This document shows positions 21,997-32,578 of a stretch of 64,000 nt of DNA, piece after piece. Both the position numbers and the translations under genes were made by a program. Below the pieces are notes generated by a model. The model made no database searches and was not told where the DNA came from. It was given only the letters and a program-made list of their open reading frames with translations. Origin of the DNA: Magicicada septendecula (taxonomy: Eukaryota > Arthropoda > Insecta > Hemiptera > Cicadidae); the NCBI GenBank assembly GCA_034769895.1, contig JAWRYS010001454.1, positions 371,630 through 435,629 of the forward strand. The letters run 5' to 3'. Each line of letters starts with the position of its first letter. Within the stretch, counting starts at the first letter, position 1.

Positions 21997-24245
21997 TACA
22001 GTGTAGACGTAAGAGCTATGCTCTTCAAATATGTGTATCATATTTGGTTTCATCTTCAGAAAGTGTACCAGATGTAGTTTGTTAAAGCATCTGGATGTAT
22101 TAATTAAAGTAGTCATGTGAATAGACAATAAGTTTAAAGTTATGTAAAACAAAAAGTATTGAAACGTAACTAAAAGTGCAACACAAGATGACTACGTACT
22201 TCAACATATAAAAACTATTCCAAAGTAATACCCGGAGATGTGAACTAGCAGAAGCCACAAACTCTACTGCACGTGACAGAATATGCAGATCAGGACATCC
22301 GAGAATCTACACGATCATCGTAGATAACTACATGACATATTGTTCTACCTGCTAACTTTTGGAGCCCTTTACAGAGGAAAGCCAGACCGAGATGACGACG
22401 TAGCTGTTCCTGTTTCCCAAGACTGATACCCCAGGAGGAGTCTTCCGCATACCAATTAAAAGGTGACTCGATAGCCTGTCTATCGAGGGTTACTAATATT
22501 TGTTACACAACACATCTTGAAAGAGACTTTTCAGAAATGATTAACTTTGTAAAGACTTATAAATTAAATCTAATGTTGATAAGATTATATCTTATTAATT
22601 AATATTTCATGTAACTATTCTAACTTCATACGTTGTAGCAGTTTATATGTTAATGTAGAGTAATATAACTCAAGCAATAATACCATTCTTAAATGTTGAA
22701 TTAAAAGAAAGTCTTGCAAGCTAATATCATGAAAAGAGTATAATTAAAAGTTTTAATACAGAAAGTTCACCCGGATCCGAGGTATAACTATATAGAATCT
22801 AGTTTGATGCCAAAGTTTAAAGAAACCTTTCGATAATTTAATAATTGAATTAGTACTGTCATGGCATCAGTCAGTATATGTTTTTCTTAAATGTTGAATA
22901 AAGAGAAGTCTTCTTGTTACACACATATGAGGAGTGCTTAAATCAATTGTATACCTTGCCATTGTTTCCTTACACAAAGTAAACAATTACACAGCTAGTA
23001 AGTAATATGTTATTTTAATTATTTGTGATCAATTCTGTTACAACGTAGGCAGCCCTTCTAATTAACGGAGTTTAATTACGAAGGGTTCCCTGGATTTGTA
23101 ACTCGGCGAAAAGCTCGTTACAAAAGTGCGCCACTCTGCTTAATTGTAAAAAATTAAAAGGGTAATTGTTTACAGAGTGTCACAAAAGTGCATTCACTCT
23201 GCTAATTTATGTAAAGAGTTGTTAAGCATCGTGACGCAAACAAAAGTGCGTTACTCTGCTTACATAATTTGAAATAAAAAAAAAATAAAGGAAACAAAGG
23301 AAAGAGTTTTAATTGTATATATATGTGTCACAAACAAATTGCATTCACTATTTATGCGTGGATAAACATAAATAGTATGATTAATAACTAAATATTTAAT
23401 ATTGATATATGCACTCAGAAAGTTACTTTAATAAATGTAATGTTCAAAACATATTTAATACACTATTAAATAACGTAATATGTATTAATACGTAGATGGT
23501 AGTATGTATAAGTAAAATGTCATTAGCGTCATACAATGCAAAATGTTATATGCAGGTTCCTACCGGCACAACCTGAATAATTCGATATGAGTACTTGCAT
23601 ACATGAATCATGACCAAGCATAACAATTTTGGTCAACCGAACAATCTGTAACAGGTTTGTTTACGACAAACTACGACCTGTTGTCTCCTGAATCATTCTG
23701 CACAGTGTATGTCCAACTACATAGCTTACATACACTAGTATGTGTTATAAAAAAATTGATAAAAAATAACTTTGTAAATAATAATAAAGTAATTAAGTAG
23801 AAGTCGTGATTTAAAACTTGTGAACAAAATAAGTAATTATTTAATTGAGAAAAGTTTATGAAAGAACGAAGCCAAAGTGTTGTCTAAGCGGAATAATAAT
23901 AAATGTGTTGTACAAAAGTGTGCTCCCCTTCTCAAGTTTAAAACGACCTGTTTCAAATCGTTGGTGTTATTCAGTGGCATTGTGTAGTAAACAATAAAAG
24001 CAAACACCCCATTGTCACACACGCTCACCCTCCTTTGTTAACTAAATATGTAGGCCACCCTCTGACCTACATTCCAGTAAACAGCTGATCGGCTATTTAA
24101 CATTGAAAGATGTGTGTGTGATTTCTGTCTCTCCCTTAGAAGAGAAATGGTTCTTTTCTAATTTGTGTAAATTGATTACTTATGAATTTATTATATGTAA
24201 TATAGTAGTATTAATTTTAAGTACGTGCTAATGTGTTAGTACAAA
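21997..24245 (+). other. Long non-coding leader of the element (unit 1), with hairpins
   Basis: About 2.25 kb separate the PBS from the gag-like start, far longer than usual, with stops in all frames and no protein resemblance. Perfect inverted repeats include AAGAGC/GCTCTT (22011-22025), CCAGATG/CATCTGG (22068-22094) and CTCGATAG/CTATCGAG (22467-22487). A three-fold repeat cluster lies at 23096-23260. A TATA-like 'ctatttaaca' near 24,092 could be an internal promoter about 150 bp before gag. The leader is kept almost unchanged in every unit. Confidence 0.6.
23096..23260 (+). repeat. Three imperfect direct repeats with hairpins in the leader
   Basis: The paired words CAAAAGTGC and ACTCTGCT occur three times: 23121/23133, 23183/23196 and 23241/23253 (spacing about 60 bp). 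A weaker CAAAAGTG occurs at 23913. Each copy sits in its own small stem: TTGTAAC/GTTACAA (23096-23123), CAGAGTG/CACTCTG (23173-23201) and GTGACGCA/TGCGTTAC (23231-23254, one wobble). Clustered short sites in this position recall the Su(Hw) sites in the Drosophila gypsy leader, but the motif differs and no function is shown. Confidence 0.75.
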
Positions 24246-24962
24246 ATGGCCCAATTTAACCCGGATTTGTTATTAAAAGACGAGCTGTCTTACGAAGCTC
24301 TTTTGCGTGGACTACCCCATGCTGATGTAACAGTCGCGGAATTACGAAGTTCAATTCGCGAATGTGGATTTGATGCGCCCGTGCAATTAAACAATCTAAG
24401 CCAACTCGATTATGAAAGCGAGAAAGAAATTTGTACTGCCAAGTATAGTGAACTATACTTATTGTCTCAAACACTCCAAGACGAGAAATCTCCGGCAAAA
24501 ATTTTGCGGACTACCCAGAGAATAGAGCATTTAACCAGGCGAATAAAAAATTTGTCGATCTGGCCGAATCTCAAAGTAATACCCGAAGAAAGATCTCGAC
24601 TATCATTGATGAATAGACCCAATACGATTGCTGATCTGGAACAGTGCAGTATCCATTCTTCAAATGTATGGTACTCAGATCAAAATAGAGAAGCAATGAA
24701 AACCTCTGGAACTAATAGACATCAATTGCAAGCACTACTGCCTGATGTAACAACCTCGTATGAAAGACAAGTTTCTAGTAGACCTCACTATGTGCGCAAA
24801 GCTGGTAAGTTAACTGTAAACCCAGATAAAGCGGAAACCAAATACCCACCTCGCAGAAAACCCACCTGTTATAATTGTGGCAAATATGGGCACATAAGTA
24901 GAGAGTGCAAAAGTAAGCCATTGCAACGGAACCAACCTGTGAATATAAAGTGTGCTAAATAA
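24246..24962 (+). CDS. Gag-like protein with CCHC zinc knuckle, capsid region apparently missing (unit 1)
   Basis: 238 codons from ATG (context CAAAATGG, a good initiation context) to TAA. Residues about 9-40 (KDELSYEALLRGL then VAELRSSIRE) resemble the SAP-like N-terminal motif common in arthropod Gypsy gag proteins. Residues about 55-120 look helical. Residues 208-221 (CYNCGKYGHISREC) form a perfect C-X2-C-X4-H-X4-C knuckle after a Lys/Arg/Pro-rich stretch, expected to bind RNA. Gag proteins of this kind usually exceed 350 residues with a capsid domain between these parts; here the knuckle follows after only ~90 unassigned residues, so capsid is probably deleted. No protease follows. The frame is intact in all eight units, so it may still be made. 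A GTAAGT donor-like site lies at 24805-24810. Confidence 0.8.
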   Translation: MAQFNPDLLLKDELSYEALLRGLPHADVTVAELRSSIRECGFDAPVQLNNLSQLDYESEKEICTAKYSELYLLSQTLQDEKSPAKILRTTQRIEHLTRRIKNLSIWPNLKVIPEERSRLSLMNRPNTIADLEQCSIHSSNVWYSDQNREAMKTSGTNRHQLQALLPDVTTSYERQVSSRPHYVRKAGKLTVNPDKAETKYPPRRKPTCYNCGKYGHISRECKSKPLQRNQPVNIKCAK

Positions 24963-25797
24963 ATATGGTGATTAAATAGACGATAGTTCTAGGAGCGTTT
25001 CTTAAATCCCCAAAGTAGTTTAATAAATAATAAAGTGAATAATAATAATTGATTTAAAGACTAGAGCTAAATAAATCCTAAGTTATACTAAAATTGTGTG
25101 AAGTGTAGAAGTAATTAAGGGAAAAGAATAATAATAAAAGGTAATGTTGCGTATTGTAAACACTTCGCAGTGGTGGCAAGTAAGAGAAATTAAAGCGTGT
25201 TCAGTATTGTAGGAATTGTAGTAAACAGCCACGCACCCTCCCTATTGTGTTAAACCGGTGCTAGCCTGAACAATTAAAAACCACCCCTAGTGAGTATTAC
25301 AATGCATTGTGAAGTGTCTCCTCTCCCGCATAGTTTGTTTAAGTATTGTTAAAAGAGATAAGAGAGAATCATATTCGTGAGATTCCGCTTCTCTCAAACC
25401 AGTGATCTAAAGTGGAGTATGGGATCCTCTTTAGATCACATTAGAAATAGGTTTATGAGATATAATCAAGTATTGATTATATATGTAACGTAACAGGTCA
25501 CAACGGCGCCGACTGAAAGGGAAATGATAGGGCTGAAATGTGCCAAAGATCATTAATAATTGCTGAAAGCTAACTTCCGTAGTTAGAGTAAGCTGGTGTC
25601 AGTCGGGCCGGGATGTTGTGAGTTACGGATAAGTAGGGATCATTCCAATCTATGGTTTGGAAATTAGGATTAAGATTAAAATGTAAGTTAGTACTTAAGA
25701 AGTAAGAAAAAGGGAATTTCACGAAGGCGATCATTTAAATGAATAATGTCATTTAAAGGAAATTAGGAAAAACAAACTGTGCACTAATAATAAATAA
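24963..25797 (+). other. Non-coding spacer between gag and integrase tail (unit 1), hairpin-rich at its 3' half
   Basis: Where an autonomous element would carry protease, RT, RNase H and most of integrase, about 830 bp of stop-rich DNA is found with no polymerase motif in any frame. Inverted repeats cluster at 25402-25627 (annotated separately). AATAAA motifs directly after gag (24959 and near 25023) could end a short gag-only transcript. Confidence 0.6.
25402..25627 (+). repeat. Cluster of inverted repeats (candidate structured RNA or small inserted element)
   Basis: Stem 1: GTGATCTAAAG (25402-25412) with CTTTAGATCAC (25429-25439), 11 bp, loop 16. Stem 2: ATATAATCAA (25460-25469) with TTGATTATAT (25473-25482), 10 bp, loop 3. 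Stem 3: 25489-25516 pairs with 25599-25627 in blocks CGTAAC/GTTACG, TCACAAC/GTTGTGA, GGC/GCC and CCGACTGA/TCAGTCGG, separated by small bulges. Its loop holds a fourth stem CTAACT/AGTTAG (25570-25586). Arms are the same in the other units. Packaging signal, MITE remnant or transcript-end structure are all possible. Confidence 0.75.
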
Positions 25798-26265
25798 CTT
25801 CACACACTGCCACTAATCGTACTCCCAGTCCCCAATTACCACGAAGGTCACAAGTCGACCCCGTTCGGGTTACTATACAAGTATCGACCAAACCACCCTT
25901 TGTCCACAAGATGGAATATACACGATCTACTGCCTCCGCAAATAACGGATAAGCAGATAAATAGAATATGGAACGAAGCCCGCTCTAACTTGAGAGCAAG
26001 CTTGGAAAAATCCAGAAGATACCACGAGAAAGGTAATCGTAGCAACTCAGTCAGGTACCAAGTAGGTGACTTGGTAATGTACAAGACTCACCCCATTAGT
26101 AGTGCGATTGATAAGACCACCTCGAAACTATCATTCAGATGGTGTGGCCCTTATCAAATCCAAAAGTACCTAACTCCAGTTACAGTAGCCCTGTGCGAAA
26201 CTGCAACTCAGAAATATGTGCGGAAAACGCATATTTCGCAATTAAAGTTGTATAAGAAGAAGTGA
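25798..26265 (+). pseudogene. C-terminal integrase fragment with GPY/F-type module (unit 1)
   Basis: The frame is open from after a stop at 25795-25797 to the TGA at 26263-26265, 155 codons. Early residues NYHEGHKSTPFGLLYKYRPN match the end of the integrase catalytic core ('n...He.tg.sPf.l.fg..p'). Then comes a helical basic segment, and near the end LSFRWCGPYQI, the GPY/F motif of Ty3/Gypsy integrases, with a basic tail ending QLKLYKKK. The HHCC zinc domain and the DDE catalytic residues are absent, so it cannot integrate DNA. The first in-frame ATG is well inside (about 26,077), so as it stands it is a pol remnant rather than a gene. A splice from gag could in principle reach it. Confidence 0.72.
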
Positions 26266-26771
26266 CGGTATAGTATAACCCAAAATAAAAAAAAGGAATA
26301 CTAGGTAGTAAAGAAAATTATATTTCTGAATCCGCGTAAGAAATGTAAAACGTAATTAAACGTTTGGAAACGAGGCCTGATCAACCTGAGTTCCAGTTCT
26401 GCGGAGCATGCATTAATGAGTAATCATTAACTAGATGGGTACTAACACTCATTAACTACATGAGTTATATAGGACTCACAGAAGAAAAGATAGAATTCTA
26501 AATAGTAGAGATTTAGAAAGTTACTCTACAGAAGAGAGAGTAAGACAAACAAAAAAACCGGTAGTAAAATTAAGTGATAGAGATAAGAAAGAGTTTTGTG
26601 TTTTAATTGTGTAAATATTTAGTGTAAATAGTATGTAAAAAAAAAGGTAGTTCATAAGAATGTAAAGTGTACAACAACTATGTGAAAGAAATTACACACA
26701 CTATCCCCATTTAATATCCCAGTGTCCAATAGTGAGTTAGACTCAAAAAGCTAAACCGTAGCGTGCAATTC
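26266..26771 (+). other. 3' untranslated region of the element (unit 1)
   Basis: About 0.5 kb with no coding frame; no envelope gene. It includes short inverted words around 'gagtaatcattaactagatg' and 'actcattaactacatgag' (about 26,415-26,465) and leads into the purine-rich tract at the LTR. Confidence 0.5.
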
Positions 26772-26784
26772 AAGCGGTGGAGTA
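26772..26784 (+). promoter_or_regulatory. Candidate polypurine tract (end of unit 1)
   Basis: AAGCGGTGGAGTA lies directly before the next LTR's TGTGAC, the position of the plus-strand primer in LTR elements. It is only moderately pure (one C and two T). The tract before unit 4 (37366-37378) is changed to AAGAGGTTTAGTA. Confidence 0.4.
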
Positions 26785-27281
26785 TGTGACGATTTAAATA
26801 AAAGAAATAATCTAGAAAATAAAAAATTTTTTAAAAATTAAGGTTGCGAGGTCGTAAGCTATTTAAATCTCACTGTTTTAATATAAGATACCTGTATGTA
26901 CTCAGTATGAGAGGAAGCAGTAATTAATTAGTTATAAGATACTCAAATAAAAAGATAAATTTGTAAAGCGTTATTAATATCGTATTTAACCCTTTGATTG
27001 TAAGCAGGCGCTTTCCTGTTGATTCCAGACTCGACATGCTTTCAGAGTCTTGTGTGAGTAAATATAAGATAAAAAAACTAATGTTAATAATAATAAAATC
27101 TGAAGACATAAAAAGTCGCTAAAACAACTAATTTAAATTATGTATATATTTGTTTAGGGATAGTTTAAATAAATAAAAATGTTAAGTTAAATATAGTTAG
27201 GAACTATATTCTCGCGCGGAAGTTGTCCCACTAACTTTTGTCCAGTACCTGGCGAAGGGAGCGTAAATTCTCTCTCTTGCA
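26785..27281 (+). repeat. LTR shared between units 1 and 2
   Basis: It serves as 3' LTR of unit 1 and 5' LTR of unit 2. It carries the 'gaggtcgtaagc' variant of units 1-3. Confidence 0.65.
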
Positions 27282-29542
27282 ATGGTGACTCCGTACAGTG
27301 TAGACGTAAGAGCTATGCTCTTCAAATATGTGTATCATATTTGGTTTCATCTTCAGAAAGTGTACCAGATGTAGTTTGTTAAAGCATCTGGATGTATTAA
27401 TTAAAGTAGTCATGTGAATAGACAATAAGTTTAAAGTTATGTAAAACAAAAAGTATTGAAACGTAACTAAAAGTGCAACACAAGATGACTACGTACTTCA
27501 ACATATAAAAACTATTCCAAAGTAATACCCGGAGATGTGAACTAGCAGAAGCCACAAACTCTACTGCACGTGACAGAATATGCAGATCAGGACATCCGAG
27601 AATCTACACGATCATCGTAGATAACTACATGACATATTGTTCTACCTGCTAACTTTTGGAGCCCTTTACAGAGGAAAGCCAGACCGAGATGACGACGTAG
27701 CTGTTCCTGTTTCCCAAGACTGATACCCCAGGAGGAGTCTTCCGCATACCAATTAAAAGGTGACTCGATAGCCTGTCTATCGAGGGTTACTAATATTTGT
27801 TACACAACACATCTTGAAAGAGACTTTTCAGAAATGATTAACTTTGTAAAGACTTATAAATTAAATCTAATGTTGATAAGATTATATCTTATTAATTAAT
27901 ATTTCATGTAACTATTCTAACTTCATACGTTGTAGCAGTTTATATGTTAATGTAGAGTAATATAACTCAAGCAATAATACCATTCTTAAATGTTGAATTA
28001 AAAGAAAGTCTTGCAAGCTAATATCATGAAAAGAGTATAATTAAAAGTTTTAATACAGAAAGTTCACCCGGATCCGAGGTATAAATATATAGAATCTAGT
28101 TTGATGCCAAAGTTTAAAGAAACCTTTCGATAATTTAATAATTGAATTAGTACTGTCATGGCATCAGTCAGTATATGTTTTTCTTAAATGTTGAATAAAG
28201 AGAAGTCTTCTTGTTACACACATATGAGGAGTGCTTAAATCAATTGTATACCTTGCCATTGTTTCCTTACACAAAGTAAACAATTACACAGCTAGTAAGT
28301 AATATGTTATTTTAATTATTTGTGATCAATTCTGTTACAACGTAGGCAGCCCTTCTAATTAACGGAGTTTAATTACGAAGGGTTCCCTGGATTTGTAACT
28401 CGGCGAAAAGCTCGTTACAAAAGTGCGCCACTCTGCTTAATTGTAAAAAATTAAAAGGGTAATTGTTTACAGAGTGTCACAAAAGTGCATTCACTCTGCT
28501 AATTTATGTAAAGAGTTGTTAAGCATCGTGACGCAAACAAAAGTGCGTTACTCTGCTTACATAATTTGAAATAAAAAAAAAATAAAGGAAACAAAGGAAA
28601 GAGTTTTAATTGTATATATATGTGTCACAAACAAATTGCATTCACTATTTATGCGTGGATAAACATAAATAGTATGATTAATAACTAAATATTTAATATT
28701 GATATATGCACTCAGAAAGTTACTTTAATAAATGTAATGTTCAAAACATATTTAATACACTATTAAATAACGTAATATGTATTAATACGTAGATGGTAGT
28801 ATGTATAAGTAAAATGTCATTAGCGTCATACAATGCAAAATGTTATATGCAGGTTCCTACCGGCACAACCTGAATAATTCGATATGAGTACTTGCATACA
28901 TGAATCATGACCAAGCATAACAATTTTGGTCAACCGAACAATCTGTAACAGGTTTGTTTACGACAAACTACGACCTGTTGTCTCCTGAATCATTCTGCAC
29001 AGTGTATGTCCAACTACATAGCTTACATACACTAGTATGTGTTATAAAAAAATTGATAAAAAATAACTTTGTAAATAATAATAAAGTAATTAAGTAGAAG
29101 TCGTGATTTAAAACTTGTGAACAAAATAAGTAATTATTTAATTGAGAAAAGTTTATGAAAGAACGAAGCCAAAGTGTTGTCTAAGCGGAATAATAATAAA
29201 TGTGTTGTACAAAAGTGTGCTCCCCTTCTCAAGTTTAAAACGACCTGTTTCAAATCGTTGGTGTTATTCAGTGGCATTGTGTAGTAAACAATAAAAGCAA
29301 ACACCCCATTGTCACACACGCTCACCCTCCTTTGTTAACTAAATATGTAGGCCACCCTCTGACCTACATTCCAGTAAACAGCTGATCGGCTATTTAACAT
29401 TGAAAGATGTGTGTGTGATTTCTGTCTCTCCCTTAGAAGAGAAATGGTTCTTTTCTAATTTGTGTAAATTGATTACTTATGAATTTATTATATGTAATAT
29501 AGTAGTATTAATTTTAAGTACGTGCTAATGTGTTAGTACAAA

Positions 29543-30259
29543 ATGGCCCAATTTAACCCGGATTTGTTATTAAAAGACGAGCTGTCTTACGAAGCTCTTT
29601 TGCGTGGACTACCCCATGCTGATGTAACAGTCGCGGAATTACGAAGTTCAATTCGCGAATGTGGATTTGATGCGCCCGTGCAATTAAACAATCTAAGCCA
29701 ACTCGATTATGAAAGCGAGAAAGAAATTTGTACTGCCAAGTATAGTGAACTATACTTATTGTCTCAAACACTCCAAGACGAGAAATCTCCGGCAAAAATT
29801 TTGCGGACTACCCAGAGAATAGAGCATTTAACCAGGCGAATAAAAAATTTGTCGATCTGGCCGAATCTCAAAGTAATACCCGAAGAAAGATCTCGACTAT
29901 CATTGATGAATAGACCCAATACGATTGCTGATCTGGAACAGTGCAGTATCCATTCTTCAAATGTATGGTACTCAGATCAAAATAGAGAAGCAATGAAAAC
30001 CTCTGGAACTAATAGACATCAATTGCAAGCACTACTGCCTGATGTAACAACCTCGTATGAAAGACAAGTTTCTAGTAGACCTCACTATGTGCGCAAAGCT
30101 GGTAAGTTAACTGTAAACCCAGATAAAGCGGAAACCAAATACCCACCTCGCAGAAAACCCACCTGTTATAATTGTGGCAAATATGGGCACATAAGTAGAG
30201 AGTGCAAAAGTAAGCCATTGCAACGGAACCAACCTGTGAATATAAAGTGTGCTAAATAA
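29543..30259 (+). CDS. Gag-like protein, unit 2
   Basis: 238 codons, translated identically to the unit 1 copy, with the CCHC knuckle at residues 208-221 intact. Confidence 0.8.
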   Translation: MAQFNPDLLLKDELSYEALLRGLPHADVTVAELRSSIRECGFDAPVQLNNLSQLDYESEKEICTAKYSELYLLSQTLQDEKSPAKILRTTQRIEHLTRRIKNLSIWPNLKVIPEERSRLSLMNRPNTIADLEQCSIHSSNVWYSDQNREAMKTSGTNRHQLQALLPDVTTSYERQVSSRPHYVRKAGKLTVNPDKAETKYPPRRKPTCYNCGKYGHISRECKSKPLQRNQPVNIKCAK

Positions 30260-31094
30260 ATATGGTGATTAAATAGACGATAGTTCTAGGAGCGTTTCTT
30301 AAATCCCCAAAGTAGTTTAATAAATAATAAAGTGAATAATAATAATTGATTTAAAGACTAGAGCTAAATAAATCCTAAGTTATACTAAAATTGTGTGAAG
30401 TGTAGAAGTAATTAAGGGAAAAGAATAATAATAAAAGGTAATGTTGCGTATTGTAAACACTTCGCAGTGGTGGCAAGTAAGAGAAATTAAAGCGTGTTCA
30501 GTATTGTAGGAATTGTAGTAAACAGCCACGCACCCTCCCTATTGTGTTAAACCGGTGCTAGCCTGAACAATTAAAAACCACCCCTAGTGAGTATTACAAT
30601 GCATTGTGAAGTGTCTCCTCTCCCGCATAGTTTGTTTAAGTATTGTTAAAAGAGATAAGAGAGAATCATATTCGTGAGATTCCGCTTCTCTCAAACCAGT
30701 GATCTAAAGTGGAGTATGGGATCCTCTTTAGATCACATTAGAAATAGGTTTATGAGATATAATCAAGTATTGATTATATATGTAACGTAACAGGTCACAA
30801 CGGCGCCGACTGAAAGGGAAATGATAGGGCTGAAATGTGCCAAAGATCATTAATAATTGCTGAAAGCTAACTTCCGTAGTTAGAGTAAGCTGGTGTCAGT
30901 CGGGCCGGGATGTTGTGAGTTACGGATAAGTAGGGATCATTCCAATCTATGGTTTGGAAATTAGGATTAAGATTAAAATGTAAGTTAGTACTTAAGAAGT
31001 AAGAAAAAGGGAATTTCACGAAGGCGATCATTTAAATGAATAATGTCATTTAAAGGAAATTAGGAAAAACAAACTGTGCACTAATAATAAATAA

Positions 31095-31562
31095 CTTCAC
31101 ACACTGCCACTAATCGTACTCCCAGTCCCCAATTACCACGAAGGTCACAAGTCGACCCCGTTCGGGTTACTATACAAGTATCGACCAAACCACCCTTTGT
31201 CCACAAGATGGAATATACACGATCTACTGCCTCCGCAAATAACGGATAAGCAGATAAATAGAATATGGAACGAAGCCCGCTCTAACTTGAGAGCAAGCTT
31301 GGAAAAATCCAGAAGATACCACGAGAAAGGTAATCGTAGCAACTCAGTCAGGTACCAAGTAGGTGACTTGGTAATGTACAAGACTCACCCCATTAGTAGT
31401 GCGATTGATAAGACCACCTCGAAACTATCATTCAGATGGTGTGGCCCTTATCAAATCCAAAAGTACCTAACTCCAGTTACAGTAGCCCTGTGCGAAACTG
31501 CAACTCAGAAATATGTGCGGAAAACGCATATTTCGCAATTAAAGTTGTATAAGAAGAAGTGA
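31095..31562 (+). pseudogene. Integrase C-terminal fragment, unit 2
   Basis: Same open frame as in unit 1, with the GPY motif preserved and no start codon near its left end. Confidence 0.7.
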
Positions 31563-32081
31563 CGGTATAGTATAACCCAAAATAAAAAAAAGGAATACTA
31601 GGTAGTAAAGAAAATTATATTTCTGAATCCGCGTAAGAAATGTAAAACGTAATTAAACGTTTGGAAACGAGGCCTGATCAACCTGAGTTCCAGTTCTGCG
31701 GAGCATGCATTAATGAGTAATCATTAACTAGATGGGTACTAACACTCATTAACTACATGAGTTATATAGGACTCACAGAAGAAAAGATAGAATTCTAAAT
31801 AGTAGAGATTTAGAAAGTTACTCTACAGAAGAGAGAGTAAGACAAACAAAAAAACCGGTAGTAAAATTAAGTGATAGAGATAAGAAAGAGTTTTGTGTTT
31901 TAATTGTGTAAATATTTAGTGTAAATAGTATGTAAAAAAAAAGGTAGTTCATAAGAATGTAAAGTGTACAACAACTATGTGAAAGAAATTACACACACTA
32001 TCCCCATTTAATATCCCAGTGTCCAATAGTGAGTTAGACTCAAAAAGCTAAACCGTAGCGTGCAATTCAAGCGGTGGAGTA

Positions 32082-32578
32082 TGTGACGATTTAAATAAAA
32101 GAAATAATCTAGAAAATAAAAAATTTTTTAAAAATTAAGGTTGCGAGGTCGTAAGCTATTTAAATCTCACTGTTTTAATATAAGATACCTGTATGTACTC
32201 AGTATGAGAGGAAGCAGTAATTAATTAGTTATAAGATACTCAAATAAAAAGATAAATTTGTAAAGCGTTATTAATATCGTATTTAACCCTTTGATTGTAA
32301 GCAGGCGCTTTCCTGTTGATTCCAGACTCGACATGCTTTCAGAGTCTTGTGTGAGTAAATATAAGATAAAAAAACTAATGTTAATAATAATAAAATCTGA
32401 AGACATAAAAAGTCGCTAAAACAACTAATTTAAATTATGTATATATTTGTTTAGGGATAGTTTAAATAAATAAAAATGTTAAGTTAAATATAGTTAGGAA
32501 CTATATTCTCGCGCGGAAGTTGTCCCACTAACTTTTGTCCAGTACCTGGCGAAGGGAGCGTAAATTCTCTCTCTTGCA
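32082..32578 (+). repeat. LTR shared between units 2 and 3
   Basis: 497 bp, 'gaggtcgtaagc' type like units 1 and 2; the PBS-like TGGTGACTCCG follows at 32580. Confidence 0.65.

Larger units (their letters stand above)
21488..26784 (+). mobile_element. LTR retrotransposon derivative, unit 1
   Basis: Reference unit. Order: LTR 21488-21984, PBS 21986-21996, non-coding leader to 24245, gag-like ORF 24246-24962, non-coding hairpin region to 25797, integrase tail 25798-26265, 3' region, purine-rich tract 26772-26784. Internal protease, reverse transcriptase, RNase H and integrase core are absent. Only about 1.2 of 5.3 kb is coding, the profile of a large non-autonomous retrotransposon derivative. 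Its left LTR adjoins unrelated DNA, so this is the true left end of the array. It has an A-run (positions about 21519-21529) where most units have AAATAAAAAA; unit 5 shares that run. Confidence 0.88.
26785..32081 (+). mobile_element. LTR retrotransposon derivative, unit 2
   Basis: 5297 bp, same layout as unit 1. Unit 2 has 'ataaatatatag' near 28,081 where unit 1 has 'ataactatatag'; unit 3 shares this change. Its 3' end keeps the 'actatcccc...cagtgtcc' form seen only in units 1 and 2. Confidence 0.88.

Noticed and set aside
21934..22152. 72-codon reverse frame repeated in every unit, with similar ones at 21627-21812 and 23837-24028
   Set aside because: They repeat only because the unit repeats; they span the LTR, PBS or leader on the non-transcribed strand and have no motif.
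21488..25503. A 4-kb LTR ending in GTCACA at 25498-25503, mirroring the TGTGAC start
   Set aside because: It would put gag inside the LTR and the following bases lack a TGG primer start. The 497-bp LTR followed by a tRNA-Trp-like site fits better. The GTCACA is part of a local hairpin.
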